Of a stretch of 64,000 bases of DNA, positions 1 to 7,773 are shown one piece after another. The stretch comes from Gammaproteobacteria bacterium. GTDB lineage: Bacteria; Pseudomonadota; Gammaproteobacteria; DSM-16500. Each line of letters starts with the position of its first letter. Positions within the stretch are counted from its first letter, which is position 1. The DNA is taken from assembly GCA_031291175.1 (NCBI GenBank), contig JARLJO010000050.1, positions 59,153 through 123,152 on the forward strand. Reading direction: 5' to 3'. Under the pieces are notes generated by a model. The model was not told the origin of the DNA. It saw only the letters and a program-made list of their open reading frames with translations, and ran no database searches. The translations under genes and the position numbers were made by a program.

Positions 1-555
1 GGCGGCGATCATGCTGCCTGTGCCAAAAATCAAAACGGGGATATAAAGCGGCATAATTAAAATGGGCAACAGTAAACCGTGGCTGCGAATCCCTACGACT
101 AAGGCAGAACCAATTGCACCCAGTAAAACGAATACGGGTGTGCCGAGCAGCAAGCTAATCACCAGTACCGATTCTTCGTGAATGTTTAAGTGCAGCAGTA
201 TGCCTAACAGTGGGCTGATCACAATGAGGGGCAGGCAATGCGTGATCCAGTGACTGATCAGTTTGCAAAGTACCAACAAGGTGAGAGGGTGAGCGCTCAG
301 CAGTAACAAATCTAGGTGGCCTTCTTCGGCATCGCTACGAAAAATATTGCCAATAGACATGACGATCGCCAGCAATGCTCCAACCCAAATAATGCCAGGG
401 GCGACTTTATTTAAAGTGTTTTCATCCGGGCCCAGGGCTAACGGAAACAGGCAAACTACGATCACAAAAAACAGTAATGGTGTTATCCATGAGTACGCTT
501 GGCGTAGTGTCATGACTATTTCTTGATGTGTGATGGTTAGCAACGACTTAAGCAT
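1..555 (-). CDS. ccmB: Heme exporter protein CcmB (partial, C-terminus beyond left edge)
   Basis: Membrane permease subunit of the CcmABCDE heme-handling system for c-type cytochrome maturation. The frame is open for 185 codons from an ATG at 555 to the window edge; the family is about 220 residues, so only the C-terminal end is missing. The translation starts MLKSLLTITHQEIV and has the CcmB pattern: a cytoplasmic start with an RQAYSWITPLLFF helix, an FRSDAEEGHLDLLLLS segment and several hydrophobic helices. Its start overlaps the end of ccmA by 8 bp (stop of ccmA inside ATGCTTAA), so the two are translationally coupled, as is usual for ccmAB. The triheme cytochrome c encoded nearby is a plausible client. 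Confidence 0.93.
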   Translation of the reverse strand, partial: MLKSLLTITHQEIVMTLRQAYSWITPLLFFVIVVCLFPLALGPDENTLNKVAPGIIWVGALLAIVMSIGNIFRSDAEEGHLDLLLLSAHPLTLLVLCKLISHWITHCLPLIVISPLLGILLHLNIHEESVLVISLLLGTPVFVLLGAIGSALVVGIRSHGLLLPILIMPLYIPVLIFGTGSMIAA

Positions 556-1195
556 TTGCCGCTCCCAAGTGCAGCATTTTCGTTGGATGCGATTTGTCTA
601 GATCTTGGTGGGTGGCAACAATGGCAATGCCGCCATGCGTCAAATGTTGAGTGAGTAACTCATTTAGTACCGTTTGACCTTCGGTATCGAGAGCTGTTGT
701 GGGTTCGTCCAATATCCAGATCTTGTTTGGTGTCAGGGCCAGTCTGGCTAAAGCAAGACGACGCAATTGACCGGCTGAAAGATGGGCTGCGTGTTTGTCT
801 GTGATGTGCTGCAAGCCCATTTTTTTTAATACGGCTTGAGCGTTTGTCGGTTCAAAACGAATATTGCTAAGGGCGCACTGAAGTTTTAAATTTTCGGCGA
901 CAGTGAGTGTGGATTTGATGCCGTTGCGATGGCCAACATAATGAATGTTTTGCTGGTAACACTCGCGCTGCTCAGTGATAGATTTATTTTGCCAAAAAAT
1001 CGCACCGTCATGTGGTTCAAGATAGCCAGCCAATAGGCGCAGCAGGGTGGATTTGCCGCAACCATTGGCTCCTCGCACTTGCAATAATTCACCTGCATTC
1101 ACTGTGCTGTGGATTTGATCGAGTAGTGTGATGTTGTTGCGTTCGAAGCGAAGGTGATCAATAACCAGTGTTTGTTCGGTAGGTGTTGTTTGCAT
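548..1195 (-). CDS. ccmA: Cytochrome c biogenesis ATP-binding protein CcmA
   Basis: ATPase subunit of the Ccm ABC complex; it powers release of holo-CcmE during heme delivery to apocytochromes c. At 215 aa it is close to the usual CcmA length. Visible motifs: Walker A GANGCGKS at residues 43-50, ABC signature LSAGQ at about 139-143, Walker B ILDEPT at about 161-166, and a downstream switch histidine in VATHQD. It overlaps ccmB by 8 bp, and a DUF2269-like gene ends 15 bp upstream on the same strand. All catalytic motifs are intact. Confidence 0.95.
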   Translation of the reverse strand: MQTTPTEQTLVIDHLRFERNNITLLDQIHSTVNAGELLQVRGANGCGKSTLLRLLAGYLEPHDGAIFWQNKSITEQRECYQQNIHYVGHRNGIKSTLTVAENLKLQCALSNIRFEPTNAQAVLKKMGLQHITDKHAAHLSAGQLRRLALARLALTPNKIWILDEPTTALDTEGQTVLNELLTQHLTHGGIAIVATHQDLDKSHPTKMLHLGAANA

Positions 1196-1210
1196 GATGA
1201 GCCTTCCCGA

Positions 1211-1666
1211 TTAGGCAATTTTATTTGCCATGAAGAAGATCATGCAAAATAAAGCACCTGCGCAAACTGACAGCATAAAGAATTGTGCCCGGCGAAAAAA
1301 TTTGTAACGGCTTTCGGGGCGAGCAGACATGCTTTCTGATTGTGTGTTTGCTTGTTGCGATAGCAGGAGAAAATAAACAAAAGAAAGCCAGCTTGCAATC
1401 ACGGTAATAAATCCAATAACGCTGGCGGCTATCCAGGTTTGTGATAAATCTTCGTGTTGAATATTAATAATAGAAAAACCAGTCGCTAGTTGAATCACGG
1501 CAACAGGCACTATGATTAACCAGGTTTGAGTTTGAATTTTATCAAAACTGTCCAGGCTTTTCGCCGGTGTTTGCATGTCACGCCACAGACGATAACAATA
1601 CGCCATGCTCGCAAGCAAGATAGCGGCGCTGACAATATGAATAATTTTTAAGCAACTATAGAGCAT
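1211..1666 (-). CDS. Small DUF2269-like membrane protein
   Basis: Predicted inner-membrane protein of about 151 aa with four hydrophobic helices. It opens with LKIIHIVSAAILLAS, typical of DUF2269-type predicted integral membrane proteins; function unknown. The frame extends five codons upstream to a TTG, but I chose the ATG at 1666 because it lines up with the start of the related protein at 2072-2461 (MLYSCLKIIHIV against MLTLVYLLKFMHII). Neither start has a strong ribosome binding site. It lies 15 bp upstream of ccmA, so it may be the first gene of the ccmA-ccmB transcript. Family assignment is from the overall pattern, not a search. Confidence 0.7.
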   Translation of the reverse strand: MLYSCLKIIHIVSAAILLASMAYCYRLWRDMQTPAKSLDSFDKIQTQTWLIIVPVAVIQLATGFSIINIQHEDLSQTWIAASVIGFITVIASWLSFVYFLLLSQQANTQSESMSARPESRYKFFRRAQFFMLSVCAGALFCMIFFMANKIA

Positions 1667-1812
1667 GATTTTTATAGACAAGTTGTTATAAAAAGAGAGT
1701 TAAAAACTTAACATATTTTGGACAGAATGAAAATGCTTAATATCAACACGACATCATTTAACGCATTTTAAAATGAACACAAGTCTAGTGTATTTCCTCT
1801 GGGCTCTTATAC

Positions 1813-1910
1813 AAAAAACGGGGTGGCAGGGTAGGTTTGCTTTTTACGTGCGCAACGGCAGTGAGCACGAAAAAAGTAAACCTACCATGACAGGACCCCA
1901 GTCAATTTAA
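1813..1910 (+). repeat. Repeat family A, copy 1
   Basis: Palindromic intergenic repeat. In this orientation it starts with an A-tract and ACGGGGTGGCAGGGTAGG, runs to TTTTTACG, a short loop, CACGAAAAAAGTAAACCTAC, and ends with GACAGGACCCCAGTCA. The inner arms form a long imperfect hairpin and GGGGT/ACCCC form an outer stem. Copy 2 lies 35 bp further on in the opposite orientation. Confidence 0.9.
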
Positions 1911-1945
1911 ATCTGGCCTTGATGTGAACACTGCTCGTAAGAAGC

Positions 1946-2037
1946 AAAATGACTGGGGTCCTGTCCCGATAGGTAGATTTTTTCGTGCTCGCAGGCTCCG
2001 CGCGAAAAAACCTACCTACCGTGCCACCCCGGTTTTT
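1946..2037 (-). repeat. Repeat family A, copy 2 (variant arms)
   Basis: Reverse-orientation copy starting AAAATGACTGGGGTCCTGTC and ending CCACCCCGGTTTTTGTA. Both hairpin arms differ from the usual copy in a matching way: one arm reads ATAGGTAGATTTTTTCG, and the reverse complement of the other reads GTAGGTAGGTTTTTTCG, where standard copies have GTAGGTTTACTTTTTTCG. With copy 1 it forms a larger inverted structure; the outer flanks TTATACAAAAA and TTTTTGTATAA are also complementary. Confidence 0.85.
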
Positions 2038-2071
2038 GTATAAAAGTACCTTCGCTATAGGGTGAGGTTGT

Positions 2072-2461
2072 TTAGAGTAGGAAAGTACTTTTGGTGACGG
2101 CGTCGTGAATGATGATGATTAGTAAGGCGGTGAGAAAGAGATAGGAGAGTAGCCACCAGGTTGGGTGGTTTAGCCACATTTTCTTTTTGAGTACGAGGAG
2201 ACCGGAGACGAGTAGGCCGAATAATAAGACTAAGATGTAAGCAGCCTGGATCCAGGGGGTGGTAAAGGAATAGTGTTTGGGGATGACTAGCAGTGAGCCG
2301 GTGAGGAGAGCGAATACGCTGAGTAAAAGGAGTATTTTGTTTAAGCGGAGGTTCGATTTTTTCTTGAAACCTACGGCGACAATGCAATAAACGGCAGTGC
2401 CGAGCAGGCTCAAGGCGAATATAATATGCATGAATTTTAATAAATAAACTAAAGTTAACAT
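2072..2461 (-). CDS. Small DUF2269-like membrane protein, second copy
   Basis: A 129 aa membrane protein with four predicted helices, built like the product of 1211-1666: it begins YLLKFMHIIFALSLLG, has a lysine-rich cytoplasmic loop after helix 2 and ends in a hydrophobic helix. Function unknown. It sits 31 bp downstream of the triheme cytochrome c gene on the same strand, so co-transcription is likely, and two inverted family A repeats separate it from its likely paralogue. The link to respiration is only positional. Confidence 0.72.
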   Translation of the reverse strand: MLTLVYLLKFMHIIFALSLLGTAVYCIVAVGFKKKSNLRLNKILLLLSVFALLTGSLLVIPKHYSFTTPWIQAAYILVLLFGLLVSGLLVLKKKMWLNHPTWWLLSYLFLTALLIIIIHDAVTKSTFLL

Positions 2462-2492
2462 GAGATGAATCTCTTTTTTTAGTCAGGCATTT

Positions 2493-3743
2493 TTACTGTG
2501 TGCCTGTTTCACCCCGAGCAGCAGATAGCATGTAATCCACAGCTTGTTTTATATCAGCGTCGCTGCAGCTCAGGCACGTTCCCTTCGCGGGCATGCCACC
2601 CATGCCGTGTATTACATTAGCATAAACGCCATCGACTTTGGCTTTTAAAATGGCATCCCACGCCGCAGGGTCGCCAAATTTCGGTGCGCCACCAATTCCT
2701 AAGGCGTGACAACTCGCGCAATAGCCTTCATAAATGGTGGCGCCTGGGGCGACGGATGATTTGGATGGCGTAACACTTTTTACGGATTTCAGGTAAGTAG
2801 CGATTGCGTAGAGATCATCATGTGAAAGATAACGTAAACTGTCGTGATTGACTTCAAGCATGGGGCCTTTTACTTTGCCGCCGCCAATTAAACGATCTTC
2901 AGTGAAGACTTTAACAATTTCTGCTTCGGAAATGCTTGCTAAATGGCTTTGTGAAATATTGGATGCGAGATAGCCTTGAATCGGTGCGCCAGTTAAGTTG
3001 TATTTTTTAATTGGCGCGCCTAGTGGTAAAGATTGAGTGAGTATATGGTACGAAGGTGAGTGACACATCGCGCAATGCCCTAAGCCTTCAACTAGGTAGG
3101 CGCCACGATTCCATGATGTTGTTTGCTTTGCATCAGGTTTGTAGCCCTGCAATTCTTGCGAGCGGAAGAACATCTCGCGCCAGCCAAGTTGCAGGAAGCG
3201 TAGGTTAAATGGCTTCATCATTTCATTTTTGCGACTTTCTTCGTGCACAGCCGGTATGCTGTCTAAATAGGCTTTGATTGCGATCAGGTCGTCATGAGTG
3301 AGCTTGCTAAAATAGTAGTAAGGAAAAGCAGGATAATAATAGTGACCTTGTGGCGAGATGCCTTTTGTCATTGCGGTGATGAATTGCTCTTCTGTCCAGT
3401 TACCAATACCTGTTTCTTTGTCGGGTGTAATGTTTGGGGAATAAATGGTGCCGAAAGGGGTATGCATCGGCAATGCGCCTGCAAAAACAGCGCCTTTTTC
3501 TGGGGTATTGGTGTGGCATGTAATGCAGTCGCCAGCTTTCGTCAGGTATTCACCGCGTTTGACTAAGGCGGGATTTTTGCCTTGTGTGTTGACGGCGGGA
3601 TATTCAGGGAAATAGGGTGAAGTTTGAGAGGCTTCCGTGTTCATTTGCTTCACGTTATTTTGAATCGTAAGTACCGTATATAAAGCCATGGTAGCTGCGA
3701 CTAACAGTAAAATCCCGAATATAAAGCGGATGCGTTTTTTCAC
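2493..3743 (-). CDS. Triheme cytochrome c, membrane-anchored
   Basis: A 416 aa periplasmic electron carrier. Residues 5-28 form an uncleaved-looking N-terminal helix. Three CXXCH heme sites are visible: CITCH at 73-77, CAMCH at 224-228 and CASCH at 342-346. The first two lie in domains resembling cytochrome subunits of membrane dehydrogenases (gluconate/alcohol dehydrogenase type). The C-terminal domain is cytochrome c5-like: MPAKGTCLSC at 384-393 has the Cys pair that forms a disulfide in that family, and Met 384 is a candidate axial ligand. It is divergent from the coxB remnant and upstream of a DUF2269-like gene. Likely partners are a terminal oxidase or a quinol-cytochrome c step; the direct partner is not visible. 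Confidence 0.9.
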   Translation of the reverse strand: MKKRIRFIFGILLLVAATMALYTVLTIQNNVKQMNTEASQTSPYFPEYPAVNTQGKNPALVKRGEYLTKAGDCITCHTNTPEKGAVFAGALPMHTPFGTIYSPNITPDKETGIGNWTEEQFITAMTKGISPQGHYYYPAFPYYYFSKLTHDDLIAIKAYLDSIPAVHEESRKNEMMKPFNLRFLQLGWREMFFRSQELQGYKPDAKQTTSWNRGAYLVEGLGHCAMCHSPSYHILTQSLPLGAPIKKYNLTGAPIQGYLASNISQSHLASISEAEIVKVFTEDRLIGGGKVKGPMLEVNHDSLRYLSHDDLYAIATYLKSVKSVTPSKSSVAPGATIYEGYCASCHALGIGGAPKFGDPAAWDAILKAKVDGVYANVIHGMGGMPAKGTCLSCSDADIKQAVDYMLSAARGETGTQ

Positions 3744-3993
3744 GAAGCTATCCTTTAAAATCTTGTAATAATTATATGGATCGAATCAGGCCTGAGTCGC
3801 TGGGCATTTTATAGCGATTCTAATAAAAGAAACAACAGTTAATGTTGATATCGACTGTACTGTTTGAGCAGTATTTGATGTCGCTTTTCCCGACAAATTC
3901 AGTCATTAGACTTGTGTTATTTAGGGATTATGTTTTAATTGTCTCCCTTTTGACTCAAGCAGCACATAACAATAGGTGACGAAAGGTTTATCC

Positions 3994-4320
3994 ATGCATT
4001 GTATCAGTCGAATATTTCTTTTTGTAACCAGTTGTTTTTTCACTGCAACTGCTTTTGCAATGCCAGGCATTAACATGCCGTATGGTCTTTCTCCGATGGG
4101 TCATCATATCGATAACTTACACATGATGTGCTTTTACATCTGCTGCGTGATTGGCGCGCTCACTTTTAGCGTATTAATTTATTCCCTGATTCGGTTTCGA
4201 AAATCAAAAGGCGCGACAGCGGCGCATTTTCACGAGCATTTAGGTGTCGAGATTCTTTGGACTGTGATCCCTACTTTGATTTTGGTCGCGCTTGCGACCC
4301 CTGCGATAATTGTTTTCTAA
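3994..4320 (+). pseudogene. coxB: Truncated cytochrome c oxidase subunit II (CoxB), membrane-anchor half only
   Basis: The 108 aa product has a signal-like start (MHCISRIFLFVTSCFFTATA), the first CoxB helix following NLHMMCFYICC, the family motif FHEHLGVEILWTVIPTLILV and the second helix, then stops. The periplasmic CuA domain (roughly 130-200 more residues, with HSWWVP-like and CxxxC copper ligands) is not found in the 225 bp that follow in any frame. The ATG at 3994 is preferred over an upstream in-frame GTG at 3976 because AAAGG sits 8 bp before it. The expected coxA, coxC, ctaG and SURF1 genes are also missing before ctaA, so this looks like one edge of a deletion. A functional stand-alone anchor protein is possible but less likely. 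Confidence 0.65.
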
Positions 4321-4387
4321 GCCTGGGATCTAAGCACCCCACCGAGAAATCACTAACGTTTAACCTATCAGGTGTTTTTTTTCATCT

Positions 4388-4472
4388 AACCTGCTGTTTC
4401 TAAAAACATTAAGAAATCACCTTGCTTTGTACTTTGTTTGAGGCCCACGAATTCAAAAAGAAACAGCAGGTT
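4388..4472. repeat. 14-bp inverted repeat between coxB remnant and ctaA
   Basis: AACCTGCTGTTTCT at 4388-4401 is perfectly inverted at 4459-4472 (AGAAACAGCAGGTT), with 57 bp between. It is too long-looped for a rho-independent terminator. It sits exactly where the coxA-coxC block would be expected, so it may be a scar or the ends of a small element. Confidence 0.6.
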
Positions 4473-4493
4473 TCACTAAAGGCATAATTGATT

Positions 4494-4499
4494 TATAAT
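4494..4499 (+). promoter_or_regulatory. Candidate -10 box upstream of ctaA
   Basis: A perfect TATAAT lies 46 bp before the ctaA start. No good -35 element is seen at 16-18 bp spacing. It would give ctaA its own promoter after loss of the oxidase genes. Weak evidence. Confidence 0.3.
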
Positions 4500-4545
4500 A
4501 ACGCACATTTTGAACAGCGCCACAAAAAGTTAGAGGTATCGCGCA

Positions 4546-5577
4546 TTGGTTAAGTCACGTCTGGTTTCTCGTTTAGCATTGTTTGGCAGTTTTTTCGCAT
4601 TGTGTGTCATTGCGTTGGGCGCTTTCACTCGCCTGATTGATGCGGGCTTGGGTTGTCCTGATTGGCCGGGCTGTTATGGTCATTTGACCGTGCCCTTATC
4701 TCACGGAGCAGAGCTCGCCGCCAATTTGAAATATCCCACCACGCACTTGGTGGCTTATAAAGCATGGGCGGAAATGATTCATCGATACTTTGTAGGCGTG
4801 CTCAGTTTTTTAATTTTAAGTATTGTCTCTTTGATTTTTGCACAGAAAAGCGCGCGTAGTCGCAGTAATCTCATTTTTGCAGTGAGCTTAATGGTATTGT
4901 TGTGCTATCAAATTATGCTGGGCCAATGGACCGTGACGTTGAAGCTCTTGCCTGTGATTGTATCTCAGCATTTGCTCGGTGGGTTTTTGATAGTGTCTTT
5001 GTTGTGGATGCTGTATCTGAATAACAAACATAACGAGCCGATGGATTTGATATTGGTAAACCGTTGTCGTCAACTCTTGCCTTGGGCTGTGATCGCTCTC
5101 TTGCTCGTCTTGTTTCAAATCAGTTTGGGCGCCTGGACTAGCACGAATTATGCTTCATTGAGTTGCCCGGATTTTCCACTTTGCGTGAATGGTCAATCGT
5201 TGATTTTTTACTGGAAGGCGGCGTTTAATCTGATTTCACCCGTTGGCATCAATTATGAAGGCGGCGTGTTGCCTACAGCCATTCGTCAAACTATTCAAAT
5301 GACGCACCGATTTGGCGCATTGATTTTGACGACTTACCTCTTGGTTTTTTTGAGTATTGCTTTTCATCAAGTCAAACGTTCACTGAGGTTGATGCAAACG
5401 CTGTATTTGATCATTGGTTTGCTTTGCATACAAATTGGTATCGGTATCTCCAATGTGATTTTTAAGTTACCCTTAGCGACTGCCATAGCGCATAACCTGG
5501 TCGCGGCTTTATTACTGCTAGCTGTGATCACCTTGGTGTTTCAGTTGGCGACGACTCATCACAAGGCATCCACATGA
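4546..5577 (+). CDS. ctaA: Heme A synthase (COX15/CtaA)
   Basis: Oxidises the C8 methyl of heme O to the formyl group of heme A in the inner membrane. The 343 aa protein has eight hydrophobic helices and the expected histidines in [24 protein letters not shown] and AHNLVAAL. Two cysteine pairs, [10 protein letters not shown] near the N-terminus and SCPDFPLC in the second half, match the extracytoplasmic loops of CtaA. The likely start is a TTG at 4546. The stop overlaps ctaB as ATGA. Its retention implies that a heme A oxidase is encoded elsewhere, or that the pathway is decaying together with the coxB remnant. Confidence 0.93.
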   Translation: MVKSRLVSRLALFGSFFALCVIALGAFTRLIDAGLGCPDWPGCYGHLTVPLSHGAELAANLKYPTTHLVAYKAWAEMIHRYFVGVLSFLILSIVSLIFAQKSARSRSNLIFAVSLMVLLCYQIMLGQWTVTLKLLPVIVSQHLLGGFLIVSLLWMLYLNNKHNEPMDLILVNRCRQLLPWAVIALLLVLFQISLGAWTSTNYASLSCPDFPLCVNGQSLIFYWKAAFNLISPVGINYEGGVLPTAIRQTIQMTHRFGALILTTYLLVFLSIAFHQVKRSLRLMQTLYLIIGLLCIQIGIGISNVIFKLPLATAIAHNLVAALLLLAVITLVFQLATTHHKAST

Positions 5578-6485
5578 ATGTGTTAGTAGAAAATAATAAG
5601 GCGAGAAGCCATTGTTTTTATGATTATCTCGAATTATGCAAACCCCGCGTAGTGTTGTTAATGATACTGACTTCGTTAGTCGGTATGTGTCTGGCATCAA
5701 AGGGCGCTGTGCCCTGGATGCCATTGGTTTTTGGTAATTTGGGTATTGCCCTGGTGGCGGGAGCGGCGGCTGCATTTAATCATGTGGCCGATCAGCATTT
5801 TGATAAGCTCATGCGCCGTACGCAAAATCGCCCCATTGCAAAGGGGAAAATTTCCACTCCCAATAGTCTGATTTTTGCGACGCTCTTATGCATCATTGGT
5901 ATGCTGATTTTGCAATTGTTGATTAACTCCATCACAGCATGGCTGACCTTTTTATCTTTAATTGGCTACGCAGTTTTTTATACCTTGTATTTGAAACATG
6001 CCACGCCACAAAATATTGTGATTGGTGGAATTGCAGGGGCCGCGCCACCTTTATTGGGTTGGACAGCCGTGACCGGGGCGGTGAGTCCGCAAGCGCTTTT
6101 ATTAGTTTTGATTATCTACGTTTGGACCCCGCCGCATTTTTGGGCATTGGCTATTTATCGTCTGGAAGATTATGCTAAAGCCAATATTCCGATGTTGCCC
6201 CATACGCACAGCGTGGCATTCACGAAATTGAATATTGTGCTTTATACTATCCTTTTGACTTGTGTTACGGCATTTCCCTACATTATTCGCATGTCTGGCA
6301 TGATTTATTTTGTGGGTGTTATGCTGGCCAATGCGGTTTTTTTGTTTCATGTCATACGCTTGTATTACAGTGACGAGAGACGGTATGCGATTGGTACTTT
6401 TTGGTATTCGATTTATTACTTGGGTATTTTGTTTTGCTTGCTGTTAGTGGATCATTACTGTCTGCCATTGTTTAATTCTGTTTAG
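5574..6485 (+). CDS. ctaB: Protoheme IX farnesyltransferase (heme O synthase)
   Basis: Transfers a farnesyl group from FPP to heme B, giving heme O, the substrate of CtaA. The 303 aa UbiA-family membrane protein has the aspartate-rich region [19 protein letters not shown], the second conserved loop [19 protein letters not shown] and about nine helices. The start overlaps the ctaA stop by 4 bp, so the two steps of heme A synthesis are translationally coupled. The SCO gene follows after 10 bp. Confidence 0.94.
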   Translation: MNVLVENNKARSHCFYDYLELCKPRVVLLMILTSLVGMCLASKGAVPWMPLVFGNLGIALVAGAAAAFNHVADQHFDKLMRRTQNRPIAKGKISTPNSLIFATLLCIIGMLILQLLINSITAWLTFLSLIGYAVFYTLYLKHATPQNIVIGGIAGAAPPLLGWTAVTGAVSPQALLLVLIIYVWTPPHFWALAIYRLEDYAKANIPMLPHTHSVAFTKLNIVLYTILLTCVTAFPYIIRMSGMIYFVGVMLANAVFLFHVIRLYYSDERRYAIGTFWYSIYYLGILFCLLLVDHYCLPLFNSV

Positions 6486-6495
6486 GAAGCCAAAC

Positions 6496-7158
6496 ATGCA
6501 AAATACGCATCAAAAGAGTCATAAAAAACTCGTGACACTTATTTTGTTACTGTTGGCTGGATTGGCTGCTATCGTCATTTATTTTGGCGTCTTGCAGCCA
6601 CATAAATCGGTTAATGTCGCACAGATTGATGGCTTGGTGTTGCCAATGCCGAAAGACATCAGTGATTTTAAATTGACGGATAATGCAGGGCAGGCCTTTA
6701 CTAAAGACAGTTTGAAAGGTCGTTGGACGTTGATGTTTTTTGGATTTACGAATTGTGGCATGGTGTGTCCTACGACAATGTCTGCATTAAATAAAATGTA
6801 TGCGACATTGGCCACTGATTTGCCACGTGAAAAAATGCCACAGGTAGTAATGGTTTCTGTTGATCCAGATCGCGATTCGGTACAAAGAATGAATGAATAT
6901 GTTACCTCATTCAATCCACACTTTATTGGTGCGCGCGCCGAGTTGTCACAAATTGAAACTTTAGAAAAAGAATTACATTTGGTTGCCGTTAAAATGGATG
7001 TGGAAGGGCAAGCCAAAGACCATTACACCATCAATCACAGTACCGAGATTTTAGTGTTCAATCCCAATGGGCAGTTGCAAGCGTATATGTCTTCGCCGCA
7101 CCAGCCAGAGCAGATGGTAAAAGATTTTCAAGCGATGTTAATGACTTCCACTTCATAA
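6496..7158 (+). CDS. SCO1/SenC copper chaperone
   Basis: Membrane-anchored thioredoxin-fold protein that delivers copper to, or keeps reduced, the CuA site of cytochrome oxidase. The 220 aa product has one N-terminal helix (about residues 12-32), the CxxxC copper site in TNCGMVCP and the distal histidine ligand in YTINHST. The usual CPDIC is here CGMVC, an ordinary SCO variation. It follows ctaB by 10 bp. Its normal client, the CuA domain of CoxB, is missing from the CoxB remnant in this locus, so it must serve a different oxidase or another periplasmic copper or thiol role. Confidence 0.92.
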   Translation: MQNTHQKSHKKLVTLILLLLAGLAAIVIYFGVLQPHKSVNVAQIDGLVLPMPKDISDFKLTDNAGQAFTKDSLKGRWTLMFFGFTNCGMVCPTTMSALNKMYATLATDLPREKMPQVVMVSVDPDRDSVQRMNEYVTSFNPHFIGARAELSQIETLEKELHLVAVKMDVEGQAKDHYTINHSTEILVFNPNGQLQAYMSSPHQPEQMVKDFQAMLMTSTS

Positions 7159-7168
7159 GGAGCGAACG

Positions 7169-7654
7169 ATGTTACGCGAAAAATGCCGCAAGATAGTATT
7201 AGTGATTCTGTGTGTTTTGTCAGTGACTGTCATGAGTTGCTCGAATGGTGATCCTGTATTTCATGATACAACAGGCAATCCCGTGCAATTGAAAAAAATG
7301 CGTGGTAAGTGGATTATCATCAATTATTGGGCTGCCTGGTGTTCGGGTTGTGTCAGGGAAATTCCTGAGTTAAATCATTTTTATAAATCCAATCAAGACA
7401 AGAATGTTATGTTGTATGGGGTTAATTTCGATCAGTTACCACTGGAAAATCTGAAAGATGCCATGGCGAGAACCGATATCCATTTTCCAGTCATTGTCGA
7501 AGATCCCAACGCTGTGTGGCATTTGGGTGAAATTCCTGTGTTGCCAGCGACGTTTATCATCAACCCTAAGGGTAAAGTAGTGAAAGAAATTTATGGCACC
7601 AACTCTGAGGAATCCCTGAACGAAGTGCTGCAAGATTTGCAAAAAAACGGTTAA
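7169..7654 (+). CDS. TlpA/ResA-like thioredoxin lipoprotein
   Basis: A 161 aa periplasmic thiol-disulfide protein. The N-terminal helix ends in lipobox VMSC (Cys 24), so it is probably a lipoprotein. The active site is AAWCSGC rather than WCxPC, followed by the family's REIPEL, and the cis-proline loop is GEIPVLPATFII. TlpA-type proteins reduce apo-SCO or apo-cytochrome cysteines. It starts 10 bp after the SCO gene with GGAG ahead of the ATG, so it closes the ctaA-ctaB-SCO-tlpA operon. The Ser-Gly dipeptide between the cysteines should shift its redox potential from that of WCGPC enzymes. Confidence 0.88.
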   Translation: MLREKCRKIVLVILCVLSVTVMSCSNGDPVFHDTTGNPVQLKKMRGKWIIINYWAAWCSGCVREIPELNHFYKSNQDKNVMLYGVNFDQLPLENLKDAMARTDIHFPVIVEDPNAVWHLGEIPVLPATFIINPKGKVVKEIYGTNSEESLNEVLQDLQKNG

Positions 7655-7773
7655 TAATGAAGATCGCGGATAAGCCATTTTTTTTTGCTTTAGTGTTGAA
7701 TGGTGTTTTAGATTTTATGGTTTCGTTATATCTGCATGGCGGGACTTTTTCTGATATCAGGCGAAATAAGGTG

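Noticed and set aside
4388..4472. Rho-independent terminator after the coxB remnant
   Set aside because: The 14-bp arms are 57 bp apart and no T-tract follows the second arm.
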